64,000 bases of DNA from Terriglobia bacterium (lineage in GTDB: Bacteria > Acidobacteriota > Terriglobia > JAIQFV01), in NCBI GenBank assembly GCA_020072965.1, contig JAIQFY010000027.1:1-64000 (forward strand). Direction: 5' to 3'. Made by a program: the position numbers and the translations under genes. Numbering within the stretch: the stretch's first letter is position 1; each line of letters begins with the position of its first letter. The notes beneath the pieces were generated by a model. That model did no database searches and was not told the DNA's origin. It saw only the letters and a program-made list of their open reading frames with translations. This document shows, piece by piece, positions 20,467 to 28,878 of this stretch.

Positions 20467-21855
20467 TTGACCACGTTGACGCTCAATGGCGAGCAGGTGA
20501 AGTTTCGATTGCTGTGGGTCGGAATCTTCATCGTCATGGTGCTTCTCGCCAGTGTGACATATCCGCCCAACACCCTACCGCTGCGATCCATCAACCGTGT
20601 CCTGTTGATGGCGGCGCTGTGGCATCTCCTCGTGTTTTTTACACCTTTGGCTCAGCTCCTTCGAGGTGGGTTCGACGTGGCAGCGATTCTAGTAGATGTT
20701 GTTTTCATTAGCTGGATCGTTCGAATCACTGGCGGCTTCCAGAGTGAGTTCGGATTACTGTATTTCGTCGAGTTGATCCTTGCGGCCGTGTTCTCCGAGC
20801 GGCTCCATCTCCTGTTGGGATTCATCTTTATTGAACTGGGTTTGTGCTCACCACTCCTCTCCTTTCAGGGGCTGGGACCGTCGTCCTCCGGCTCGGGCGC
20901 TGTTTTTATTCGATTTGGCTTTTGGAAGGCCGAAGATCTTTCCGCCCTGGGGGTGCGCACCGCAGCCCTCGTGGCGGTCTATCTCATCGGTTACGTCGGA
21001 AAAACCCTGAAGGAACGGGGACTTGCCCAGGGAACCAACCCGCTCACGGATCTGCCGGGAAGGGGTTCTTCTCCTTCCGCTAAGACTGTTCCCGTGATAG
21101 AATCCCCCCGCATGAAGTCGACGGGGACAGCTTCCGTTGGAGAGCACCTGTCGATCATCTCACACGAGCTACGGTCGCCGCTAACCATCTTGCGCGCCTA
21201 CACCGACCTGCTTAAGGACCCGCATCGAGGAACCAGTGCTGAGGATATAGTTTCGAAAATCGATGAAGAAGTGACTGAACTGTCCGAAATGATCTCGAAC
21301 CTTGAGGCTATTGTCGACGAGAGAACTTCACCGGAGACGGAAGCGCTCAAGGCCGTTGATCTCGTGACCTTGCTCAAGACCCAGGTTGACAGGCACAAGT
21401 CTCTGAGTGCCTTGCACAACTTCCTCTTCCAATCCCGCCGGGCCGAGGTTGTGGTGCAGGGAGACCGGAACAAACTTGCGCGGGCTTTCAGCAACCTGAT
21501 CAGTAATTCCGTCAAATATTCACCAGAAGGGGGCTATATTGAAGTGGGGATTGACATCCAGGAACGTCGTCATCTGGATTTCTTTGCCACTCCACCTCGC
21601 TCCATCAACCCTTCCCAGCTTTTCGCCGTGGTAAGAATTATTGACTCTGGAATTGGGATGTCGTCGAAGTCGATTTCCTCCGCTTTCGAAAAATTCACGA
21701 GGGCGGAGAGCGAGCGGGCGCGGGGGATCGCGGGCACGGGGTTAGGGCTTTATTTGAGTCGCAGGATCATCGAGCAATACCAGGGAGCCATACATCTGGA
21801 AAGCGTCGAAGGCCGAGGAACTACGGTGACGGTGGCCCTCCCGCTCTCCACCTGA
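20467..21855 (+). CDS. Membrane sensor histidine kinase
   Basis: A 462-residue kinase. Residues 15-180 hold five or six membrane segments with almost no extracytoplasmic loop, so the signal is probably sensed in the membrane. The HisKA box S-I-I-S-H-E-L-R-S-P-L-T-I-L has the phosphorylated H233. The ATPase domain shows the N box (N-L-I-S-N-S-V-K-Y-S), G1 (I-I-D-S-G-I-G-M) and G2 (G-I-A-G-T-G-L-G-L). The start is TTG at 20467 with AGAAAGGG at 20454-20461. The next gene, 10 bases downstream, is its likely receiver partner. The respiratory operon cydAB lies upstream on the other strand, but no sequence evidence links them. Confidence 0.9.
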   Translation: MTTLTLNGEQVKFRLLWVGIFIVMVLLASVTYPPNTLPLRSINRVLLMAALWHLLVFFTPLAQLLRGGFDVAAILVDVVFISWIVRITGGFQSEFGLLYFVELILAAVFSERLHLLLGFIFIELGLCSPLLSFQGLGPSSSGSGAVFIRFGFWKAEDLSALGVRTAALVAVYLIGYVGKTLKERGLAQGTNPLTDLPGRGSSPSAKTVPVIESPRMKSTGTASVGEHLSIISHELRSPLTILRAYTDLLKDPHRGTSAEDIVSKIDEEVTELSEMISNLEAIVDERTSPETEALKAVDLVTLLKTQVDRHKSLSALHNFLFQSRRAEVVVQGDRNKLARAFSNLISNSVKYSPEGGYIEVGIDIQERRHLDFFATPPRSINPSQLFAVVRIIDSGIGMSSKSISSAFEKFTRAESERARGIAGTGLGLYLSRRIIEQYQGAIHLESVEGRGTTVTVALPLST

Positions 21856-21865
21856 GGAGAATGAC

Positions 21866-22252
21866 TTGGAGAACAAGAAAATCATTATTGTAGACGACGA
21901 GCCAGGGGTTCGAGAGGCCGTGGCTACCGTGCTGTCGAGAGAGGGCTACGAGGTTCTCGAGGCGGGAGATGGAACGAGCGGCGTGTCGCTGGCACTGCGG
22001 GAACGTCCGGCGCTTGTCATTCTTGACGTTCTTATGGAACCCATGAGCGGCTGGGAGGTCTGTCGCATTCTCCGTCAGATCAAGGAGATTGCCGACACGC
22101 CTGTGTTGATGTTAACGGGAAAGCAGGACGTCAAGGATAAGATTACCGCCATGCAAGTCGGCGCCGACGACTTCCTGCCCAAGCCGTTCCGAAACGATGA
22201 GTTAAAGTGGCGCGTGGAACGGTTGGCCTGCGGGGCGATTCTAACTTCTTAG
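21866..22252 (+). CDS. Single-domain response regulator (receiver only)
   Basis: A 128-residue receiver domain with the acidic pair in I-I-V-D-D-E, the phosphorylated D54 (V-I-L-D-V), T84 and K106 (L-P-K-P-F). There is no output domain. Single receivers act by protein contact or in phosphorelays. Its gene lies 10 bases after the histidine kinase and just before the EAL-domain gene, so it probably takes phosphate from the kinase and may act on the EAL protein; the latter is inference. Confidence 0.92.
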   Translation: MENKKIIIVDDEPGVREAVATVLSREGYEVLEAGDGTSGVSLALRERPALVILDVLMEPMSGWEVCRILRQIKEIADTPVLMLTGKQDVKDKITAMQVGADDFLPKPFRNDELKWRVERLACGAILTS

Positions 22253-22266
22253 ACGGAGGGGTGGAT

Positions 22267-23628
22267 TTGAAGAAAAATGACACCGGCCCATTAAACCGTC
22301 ATGGATTGATGGAAGCCCGAACATCCGGTCCACCACCCCCTCCCATCGAACCTTTGACGGTCCTGGAGTGCGGCACCTGTAATCTGCGACAGACGACCCT
22401 CGATTCTGTTACCGGGTTCCCCACAATACTCACCCTGACAGTAGATGTTGACTTGTTGTTCGATACCCATCCCCGGGTCGGGGTGGTTTACCTGCAAATA
22501 GGCAAGTTCAGCGGGCTTGAAAGCGCCTATGGCTGGGAGTTGTTTGGGGAGATTCTGGGCGTCGCGGCCACCTCGCTCAGGACCTGGAGCCTGTCCGGCG
22601 AGTGGAAATATCGCATCCTGTCAATCCACTTCAATAACGTTGATGGATTTTATCTTGTGGTGACGATGAACGGTCTCAAGTCCGAGACCCCCCATCTGTT
22701 GCTGGAATTGCTCGCGAACCAGCTCCGGGAGCTTGTGTACAACGCCTTGTGCACCCCATTCGGCCACAGCGTCATCGACCTCCTGGGCGTTTTTCAATGC
22801 TCCATGAAACTGGATCATGACCCGCGAGTGCGCGCGAGCCGGCAATTGCACCGCGCCTTCAAAGAGACCTCGCGACTGGTGAACCGCTCGGAACGAAAGG
22901 AACAAGACGCCCTGGAACAGGAAGTGCGCAAGATCATCACAGAACGGATCATTCACACGGTGTTCCAGCCCATCGTTCATATGGCGAGCCAGCAACGCGT
23001 GGGCTATGAAGCGCTGACGCGGGGCCCGGAAGGCAGTCTCCTGGAAAACCCCGAACCTCTTTTCGCCGCCGCGCGTGACAACTCGTTACTGATGGAGTTG
23101 GAATCCATCTGCCAGGCGTCGGCGTTCGATTCCATCGTCGCATTCAAACCGCAGGGCCGAATCTTTGTCAACACCTCATCCAACTTCATCACGCACCCCC
23201 TCTTCCATAAGCGGCTCAAGGAATCTGTCCTCAAGAAGATGGTCTCCTCCCTGGTTTTCGAGATCACGGAAAAGGAAGCCATCCAGAACTACCACGATTT
23301 TCGGAAAGCTATCGACCCCGTCCGCAAGGAGGGCATTCGACTGGCCGTGGACGACGCGGGGTCCGGCTATGCCGACCTCGAATCCATCGCGGAAGTGCGC
23401 CCTGAGTACATCAAGATTGCCAATTCCATTACCCGCAATGTCTCCCGCGACCTCATCAAGCAGGAAATTGTCTCCAGCTTCCTCGGACTCGCCCTCAAGC
23501 TCCGCTCCACTGTCATCGCCGAAGGCATTGAGACTCGGGAGGACTTCCACGTCCTCAAACGCCTCGGGGTAGAATATGGACAAGGCTACTTCCTCGGGCG
23601 CCCGGCCCAGCTCGTGAAGGCCAGCTAG
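22267..23628 (+). CDS. EAL-domain protein with degenerate GGDEF-like domain
   Basis: A protein of about 453 residues. Residues 50-200 look like a GGDEF fold (T-V-D-V-D-L-L-F, V-V-Y-L-Q-I-G-K-F) without the GGDEF motif. Residues 225-450 are an EAL domain, which hydrolyses cyclic di-GMP. The key residues are present: E248 (Y-E-A-L), N302, E332 (F-E-I-T-E), D362-D363 (V-D-D-A-G-S-G), K383, E419 (A-E-G-I-E-T) and Q439. The usual K-I-D is K-I-A-N, so one acidic residue near the metal site is missing and activity may be changed. The start is TTG at 22267 (or GTG at 22261) behind GGAGGG; the longer frame would overlap the receiver gene. Confidence 0.85.
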   Translation: MKKNDTGPLNRHGLMEARTSGPPPPPIEPLTVLECGTCNLRQTTLDSVTGFPTILTLTVDVDLLFDTHPRVGVVYLQIGKFSGLESAYGWELFGEILGVAATSLRTWSLSGEWKYRILSIHFNNVDGFYLVVTMNGLKSETPHLLLELLANQLRELVYNALCTPFGHSVIDLLGVFQCSMKLDHDPRVRASRQLHRAFKETSRLVNRSERKEQDALEQEVRKIITERIIHTVFQPIVHMASQQRVGYEALTRGPEGSLLENPEPLFAAARDNSLLMELESICQASAFDSIVAFKPQGRIFVNTSSNFITHPLFHKRLKESVLKKMVSSLVFEITEKEAIQNYHDFRKAIDPVRKEGIRLAVDDAGSGYADLESIAEVRPEYIKIANSITRNVSRDLIKQEIVSSFLGLALKLRSTVIAEGIETREDFHVLKRLGVEYGQGYFLGRPAQLVKAS

Positions 23629-24082
23629 AAATCAGCAGATCCGGATGGAGTGTTTTTCGGTTCGATGTGGGCCCTGTCACGCGTGCATTGAGGGGCCGAC
23701 CAATAAGCTTCGCCCAAAGTAGGCCGTATTTAATTCCTCCTTGTTCATGCACATCTCAGTCTCATGCACCTCACCGCCGAGGCTCCGGGACGGCACACAT
23801 TCACTTTGGGTTATCACCTGCGAACCCAAGCGTCCATGCCGGCCCGCGGGTCCATGTGTTGACACAAGAGTTCTCAGTTCATCCCCACTATTCGTCGGGG
23901 GAACTCTTACTGTGCCCCTGCCCGGGACCTTGATGTTTGAGGGATTGTGTCGAAGCTCGATATGGTCGGCCGAGAGTCCCTCTCTGGAACGGGAAAGACA
24001 AAAACGACTCCGGATCCACAACTGAGAAGTTTATTGATGCAAGGGGGCCGTATCTAATCTCGAGGCTGAAAGTCGAAGACCC
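23629..24082. other. Spacer with unassigned minus-strand frame
   Basis: 454 bases between convergent genes. A 114-codon minus-strand frame covers 23677-24021 (ending A-Y-F-G-R-S-L-L-V-G-P-S-M-H-A) with ATG and AGGAGG-like DNA only deep inside it. The minus strand also shows GTGCATGAG and GTGCATGAA eight bases apart, and small hairpins (TGTGTCAACACA, CCCGCGGG). It reads more like structured RNA or a decayed element than like a conserved protein; I do not assign it. Confidence 0.4.
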
Positions 24083-25630
24083 TTACCCGGACCTCATCGA
24101 CATTCTGACCTGAAGCTTTTTCTGGCGGTAAAAGCGGTTAAAAACATTGGCTGCGGTCTTAATCAGTATCTTGGTCGTCAATCCCATGTTCTTGCGCCGA
24201 ACGCTGTCGGCCGCCATCCCATATCCCGCATAGGCGCCGCGAAATGCGAGGCAAGCGAACAAATACGCCATCTTCCCGCCCCATGACCATCTCCGGGCTC
24301 TCCCGTGCCGGGTCCGCTTGAGACTCTCCCGGACAGAATAAAAGCTGTCCCAACATTTCTTGTTCTCGGCGTGCAAATCACTCATCGTGATGTGCTGGTG
24401 CTTGACAATGTCGACCGGCCTGAGCGGTTTCAGCCAGTATCGGTCCTGAAGAATTTGAGTGGTATGTTTCGGGACGAAATCAGGTTTTCCCCGGTACTTC
24501 TTGTCGTTCATCATTTCATAAAAGTCTTTCGTGCCGGGATAGGGGTTAAATACTGTAAATTGCGCAAACAGTGTTCCGGACTCGGTGGCAAACTTCCGCA
24601 TGGTTCGGATGGTCTGAACGGTATCAGATTCAAGGCCGCTGATGATTGAGCTCAGCACGTAGATCCCGCAGTCCTGAATTCGCTGAATGGCCTCCACCAT
24701 TTTCTGCCCGACGGGATTCCACAGCTTCCCGACGCTCTTGAGGCCTTCTTCGGAGAACGATTCGACCCCGATCAGGGCCGTCCGGATCCGCATTTTGTGA
24801 TACAGGGCCTGAAGGTACTCTTCATCCGAGGTTGCCTCGGCAGTCATCTGGGCAAAGGCGTACATGTCGCGGGGCACGTTTCGATCGTACTCGTCAAAGA
24901 ACTTCAACCGTTCCTCGCGGATTTGCTCGAGCTCCTTCCGTTTGTTTTCTCCCGGCTCACGCGCGATCCGGCCCAGGGTCGCCGGATTGAAATTATCGTC
25001 CGCGAAGACGATGTATCGAAATCCCAGATCATACAGCTCATTCACCTCTTCGATGACTTTGTCGCTCAAGCGCTGGCGCGGCTGGCGTCCTTCGGTCACC
25101 CACACGGAACAGAAACTGCAATTCTCCGGGCAGCCCGCAACGGTCTGCACTGTGGGAAAGATATATTTGGTAGGATCCAGAAGATGCCATTTCGCTTTCA
25201 GCATCGCCTCGCCGGGCACCCGGCCGCCATCGTACCTCCGCCGCAAATTATTCTCGACTGCATCTTTGACGACCTGACCCCAGACGACTTCTCCACTGCC
25301 CGTGACAACCGCGTCGGCTCCCATTTCTAGCGGCTCCTCGGGGAAAATTGTGGCATGTATGCCCCCCATGATCACCTTGGCGCCCCTTGACTTTGCTTCT
25401 TTCATGACCCGATAACCAGGGATACAGTTGCCGGTCGTGATGCCGATGCCAACGATATCCCCTGGTTGAACCCGTGCTGGATCAAATTGCTCAATGGACT
25501 CATCGATAAGCATGGGGTCGCCGACGAGGTCGCCAGGCGTAGCCTGCGCGATGACATATAGCCATCTTGGAGTAATGATGCTGTAACCCACAGTAGACAT
25601 CGAAGGATTCACCAGGACCACTCTTGCCAT
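24083..25630 (-). CDS. B12-binding domain radical SAM protein
   Basis: A 515-residue enzyme. Residues 1-145 resemble a cobalamin-binding Rossmann domain (D-I-V-G-I-G-I-T-T-G and I-M-G-G-I-H-A-T-I-F-P-E-E). The radical SAM core follows with the cluster motif G-C-P-E-N-C-S-F-C-S (CxxxCxxC), F-A-D-D-N-F-N and L-I-G-V-E-S-F-S. Such enzymes make a 5'-deoxyadenosyl radical with a 4Fe-4S cluster, and many are methyltransferases that act on unreactive carbon using methylcobalamin. The basic C-terminal 100 residues contain hydrophobic stretches and may touch the membrane. The gene stands alone, so the substrate (lipid, hopanoid or other) is unknown. The DxHxxG base-off motif is absent, as is common in this class. 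Confidence 0.87.
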   Translation of the reverse strand: MARVVLVNPSMSTVGYSIITPRWLYVIAQATPGDLVGDPMLIDESIEQFDPARVQPGDIVGIGITTGNCIPGYRVMKEAKSRGAKVIMGGIHATIFPEEPLEMGADAVVTGSGEVVWGQVVKDAVENNLRRRYDGGRVPGEAMLKAKWHLLDPTKYIFPTVQTVAGCPENCSFCSVWVTEGRQPRQRLSDKVIEEVNELYDLGFRYIVFADDNFNPATLGRIAREPGENKRKELEQIREERLKFFDEYDRNVPRDMYAFAQMTAEATSDEEYLQALYHKMRIRTALIGVESFSEEGLKSVGKLWNPVGQKMVEAIQRIQDCGIYVLSSIISGLESDTVQTIRTMRKFATESGTLFAQFTVFNPYPGTKDFYEMMNDKKYRGKPDFVPKHTTQILQDRYWLKPLRPVDIVKHQHITMSDLHAENKKCWDSFYSVRESLKRTRHGRARRWSWGGKMAYLFACLAFRGAYAGYGMAADSVRRKNMGLTTKILIKTAANVFNRFYRQKKLQVRMSMRSG

Positions 25631-26627
25631 CTTGCGCTCCTTAGTTTTGTAACCTCAATCCGAGGAGAGGCTCTGTTCAGGGAAACCGAAGGCCTGGAGA
25701 TCGGCCAGCCCGCCATGCGGCCGATCAAACGGGGCTCGACGACTACCATCCTGATCGATCAGACACTCACTTTTAGTTTTATATTCAACACCTCGGGCTT
25801 GTGGAACTAGAACTGGACCTCCCCGAACCCGCATGATGGACCGTCACGGCAGAACACTCCCGGGAGCACACCCTCAACCCCGATCCTTCAGGCCCGGCTT
25901 CGGAACGCCTGGGCCGGCCTATTTACAGGTCACTAGCGTCGCAGCTTAACGAAGGCCCGTGCCCATGCAAGAGGGTGCGTACGAGTGACAAAGAGGCAGG
26001 TCGGATCCAATAGGGAGCAAAAGGCGAGTGAGCTGGTGAAGATGTACAAGGAGGCAAAAAAATTCGGCGGGCCGAGCGTCAAGTGCAGGACGCGCCGTCG
26101 AACAGCCCCGGCAACAGACCAACAGCAGTTGCGCCATTTCCGAAACAGGGGGGGTATAAAACAGAACACTGCCACCACGAGATTCGCCAAGTTACCGGCG
26201 TTGCGCGCACCATTACGCATCTCCTTCCGGAGGACGTCCCTTCGGTCGACGGATTCGACTCGGTGCGCCGGAAGGCGCCATGCTTGCCACAGTTGGACAA
26301 GAAATCTGAAGCCCTGTCGCTTCATCAAAGGGAGTGTAACACTCCGAACAGTTGAGAAGCAAGGAAACACTCCATGCGTATTTACTGTTGACGAATCCCG
26401 AATTTGTGTGCGCAATTCAGGGCGGAGAAAGTTCGGGATGTCGAGGTTCCTCACCCCGAGGGATCCGTCCAGCCCTGCCGCACTAATATTACTGGCCTCC
26501 GAGACATCAAACGCGGATCCGAGGATCCCTGGGCCAATGAACAAGAGCGTTGACTCCAGGCCGGATGTGAATACACCGATCGGAAGCGTCAAACAGGTTC
26601 TTCAACTCGCCTCTCTGTATCAGAAAA
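25631..26627. other. About 1 kb without a recognised gene
   Basis: Both strands carry long frames: 25985-26689 plus (234 codons) and 25933-26592 minus (219 codons), which overlap almost fully. The plus frame is Arg/Thr/Ser-rich without a hydrophobic core, and its end runs into the permease gene on the other strand; the minus frame has hydrophobic stretches near its end but no family features and no ribosome site. I assign neither. The stretch may be decayed DNA or hold an untranslated RNA. Confidence 0.4.
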
Positions 26628-27953
26628 TCACCTGGGATGGGCCTTTCGTGTCACGCGGCTGCCCAGGTAAAGAAGGGGTCCGAGGGTAATGAGGACAGCG
26701 CCGAAACTCAAGGTGTTGATGGGTCCGAGTTTTTCTCCATAATTGCGAATCACTGTCGCAACAATCAACAAGAGTGGAAATATTCCAACGGCAACAGCGC
26801 CAAATAACCCGCCCGGGACCCGGTAAGGTCGTTCCAGTTGCGGTTCACTGATGCGCAGAAATACGAGCGCGGCAAATTCAAGCAGTATGCTCATTCCCGT
26901 CAGGAGCACGTCCAGCATCACCACCCTTTCAAATCCGAGACCCATGCAGAGTCCCCATACAACGGAACAGACTATAACGGCAACGGTCGGCACCCCGGTC
27001 TTCGGGCTGCAATAGGAAAAAACCTTAGGCAAGAAACCATCCTCGGCCATCACGGCCGGCAACCGGGAAAGTGACATGACCAGGGCATTGAACGAGCCTA
27101 CGGCAGCTAATGCCCCCGCACCCATGAGGGCTGCGGCCAATCCGTTTCCTCCGAGGGTTCGGGCGATATCAACCCATCCCCCCGTGGCCCACGCCTCGAG
27201 AGAAATTCCTGTCCGGGCCAAGGCAGCAACGGGGATGATGTAGGTCAGCGTGACAAGGATGCACGAACCCAGCATGGCTAACGGATACGTTCGTCGGGGC
27301 CGATCTACTTCCTCGGCGATGGTCGACGCATTGTCCCATCCCATGTAGTTCCACATCGAAATGAGAATCCCACCCAGGATATCGAGGTGGCTCACTGAAA
27401 CGGGAGTGGTTTGGACGGCCTCATGATGACGCAACCCATACCAGACCACCAGCAAGAAGGGACTGAGGATCGCCACTGTCACTCCAATAGAACCTCGCCC
27501 GACAGCGACTGCCCCCTGTAAATTCCAGAGGACACAACCCACGATCATCGCAACACCGATCAACAGAGGGATGTGTCCTCGATCGAGAACCGGCCAAAAA
27601 CGCACCACGTACCAGGCAAACAGGGTAGGATAGATGGCCATGTCAAAAATGCTGCCCATAAAGGTCAGCCAGGCTTCTTGAAACCCCCAGAAAGGGCCCA
27701 TCCCGCGGGAAACCCATACATAAAAGCCCCCCTCCTTTGGTAACGCGCTCGCCAGCTCACTTACCATCATTGCTGTGGGCATCCCCCAGAGCAAAGGAGT
27801 GAGCAGGAGGGTTACAATCGCCCCGAGATACCCAGCCTTTTGGACCAAATCCTCCAACCCAAACGGACCGCCGCAAACCATGCAATAGGTTGCTGCGATC
27901 AGCGTCAGGAGAGAGAGCTTTCTGGGTCTGTTGGAGATCCGTGAGAGGGTCAT
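26628..27953 (-). CDS. APC superfamily amino acid permease
   Basis: A 441-residue membrane protein with about 12 hydrophobic segments. The first segment has the C-G-G-P-F-G-L-E motif and the second region S-E-L-A-S-A-L-P-K-E-G-G-F-Y-V-W-V, typical of amino acid-polyamine-organocation permeases (amino acid permease 2 group). It likely imports or exchanges an amino acid or amine in the inner membrane. The start is ATG at 27951-27953, or GTG one codon earlier, with AAGGGA about 10 bases upstream; a longer frame to 27995 is less likely. It stands alone, flanked by about 1 kb of unassigned DNA on each side. Confidence 0.87.
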   Translation of the reverse strand: MTLSRISNRPRKLSLLTLIAATYCMVCGGPFGLEDLVQKAGYLGAIVTLLLTPLLWGMPTAMMVSELASALPKEGGFYVWVSRGMGPFWGFQEAWLTFMGSIFDMAIYPTLFAWYVVRFWPVLDRGHIPLLIGVAMIVGCVLWNLQGAVAVGRGSIGVTVAILSPFLLVVWYGLRHHEAVQTTPVSVSHLDILGGILISMWNYMGWDNASTIAEEVDRPRRTYPLAMLGSCILVTLTYIIPVAALARTGISLEAWATGGWVDIARTLGGNGLAAALMGAGALAAVGSFNALVMSLSRLPAVMAEDGFLPKVFSYCSPKTGVPTVAVIVCSVVWGLCMGLGFERVVMLDVLLTGMSILLEFAALVFLRISEPQLERPYRVPGGLFGAVAVGIFPLLLIVATVIRNYGEKLGPINTLSFGAVLITLGPLLYLGSRVTRKAHPR

Positions 27954-28878
27954 CACGGTTGTTCCCTTTCGAAAACTATTTACCGATCTCGCCACACCTC
28001 ATCCTGAATGGACACTCAGGGTTGACCGCGGGTTCTGCGGGGGCATGCCTGCTGAGAGGAATCTTTACATACGGGTGGCCTCTCCCCCCTCGAAACACAA
28101 CCCACACCCGCGTAAACTCAGGATGGGTCAAGCCTCCCATCGGGAGGGTACAAAATTCCGGATGCGAAAGTTAGCACCAGTCCTACGGCGTGTAAAGAGA
28201 AGAGAGAGCAAGGTGGCGCACTGATCCCCTTTGCCGATACAAGTGATTCCCACGACAAGAAATGCTCCGGAGAGGTCCATCGAGCAGCAGGCACTTTCTC
28301 AGCATTCGCAGCTGTACCGTGAGCGTTTGTCAGCTGCGCCTGTTTATCCAAGCCCCCTTTCACCAAATCACTGGCAACCAATCTCTGGCTTTTATCGTCT
28401 CGATGAATGTGCGGAGGCTTAGCGGCAATCTTCCCTCATTTCAGGAGGCGAGGGAGATCCCCACCCGAAACAGATCAAGAGGTTTGGTCGCTTCGAGTTA
28501 CTTCTTCTAGCGAGCGTGCATGAACACATCCTTTATCTGATTCCTGTGGAGACGACCCGTCGGGTTGCCAGTGCGAAGCCGTGACGTGACGTCAAGTCGC
28601 GGATGAATGCGCGGCCCTCACGCCTTTGTTTCCACGATACGTGTGAAAAAAAGGGCTAAGCAGAATGGTGTTTAAAGCCGATAAGATGTCTTCACTTAGC
28701 GGCCGCGCCTATATCGAGCCGCAGATCGGTGGATCTCGCCCTTCAGACTTCAACGCTGGAAGACACTTTACTCAAGAAAAGGGCTTTCCGGATTGCTAGA
28801 CGATGGAACCCACTCCGACCGATCAGAGTGCCCCCCTTTTCGAGTTCGACTGGAACTATTCATTTCAAGGAGACTTTA
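27954..28878. other. Spacer between divergent genes
   Basis: 925 bases between the permease (minus) and the metalloprotease (plus). Several frames of 60-97 codons occur on both strands, all without family features or ribosome sites. The metalloprotease frame is open back to 28729, but that extension lacks signal-peptide features. The only clear site is AAGGAGA at 28867-28873 for the metalloprotease start. Confidence 0.4.

Noticed and set aside
25933-26592. 219-codon minus-strand frame
   Set aside because: No ribosome site, no family features, and a competing long frame on the other strand; left as unassigned.
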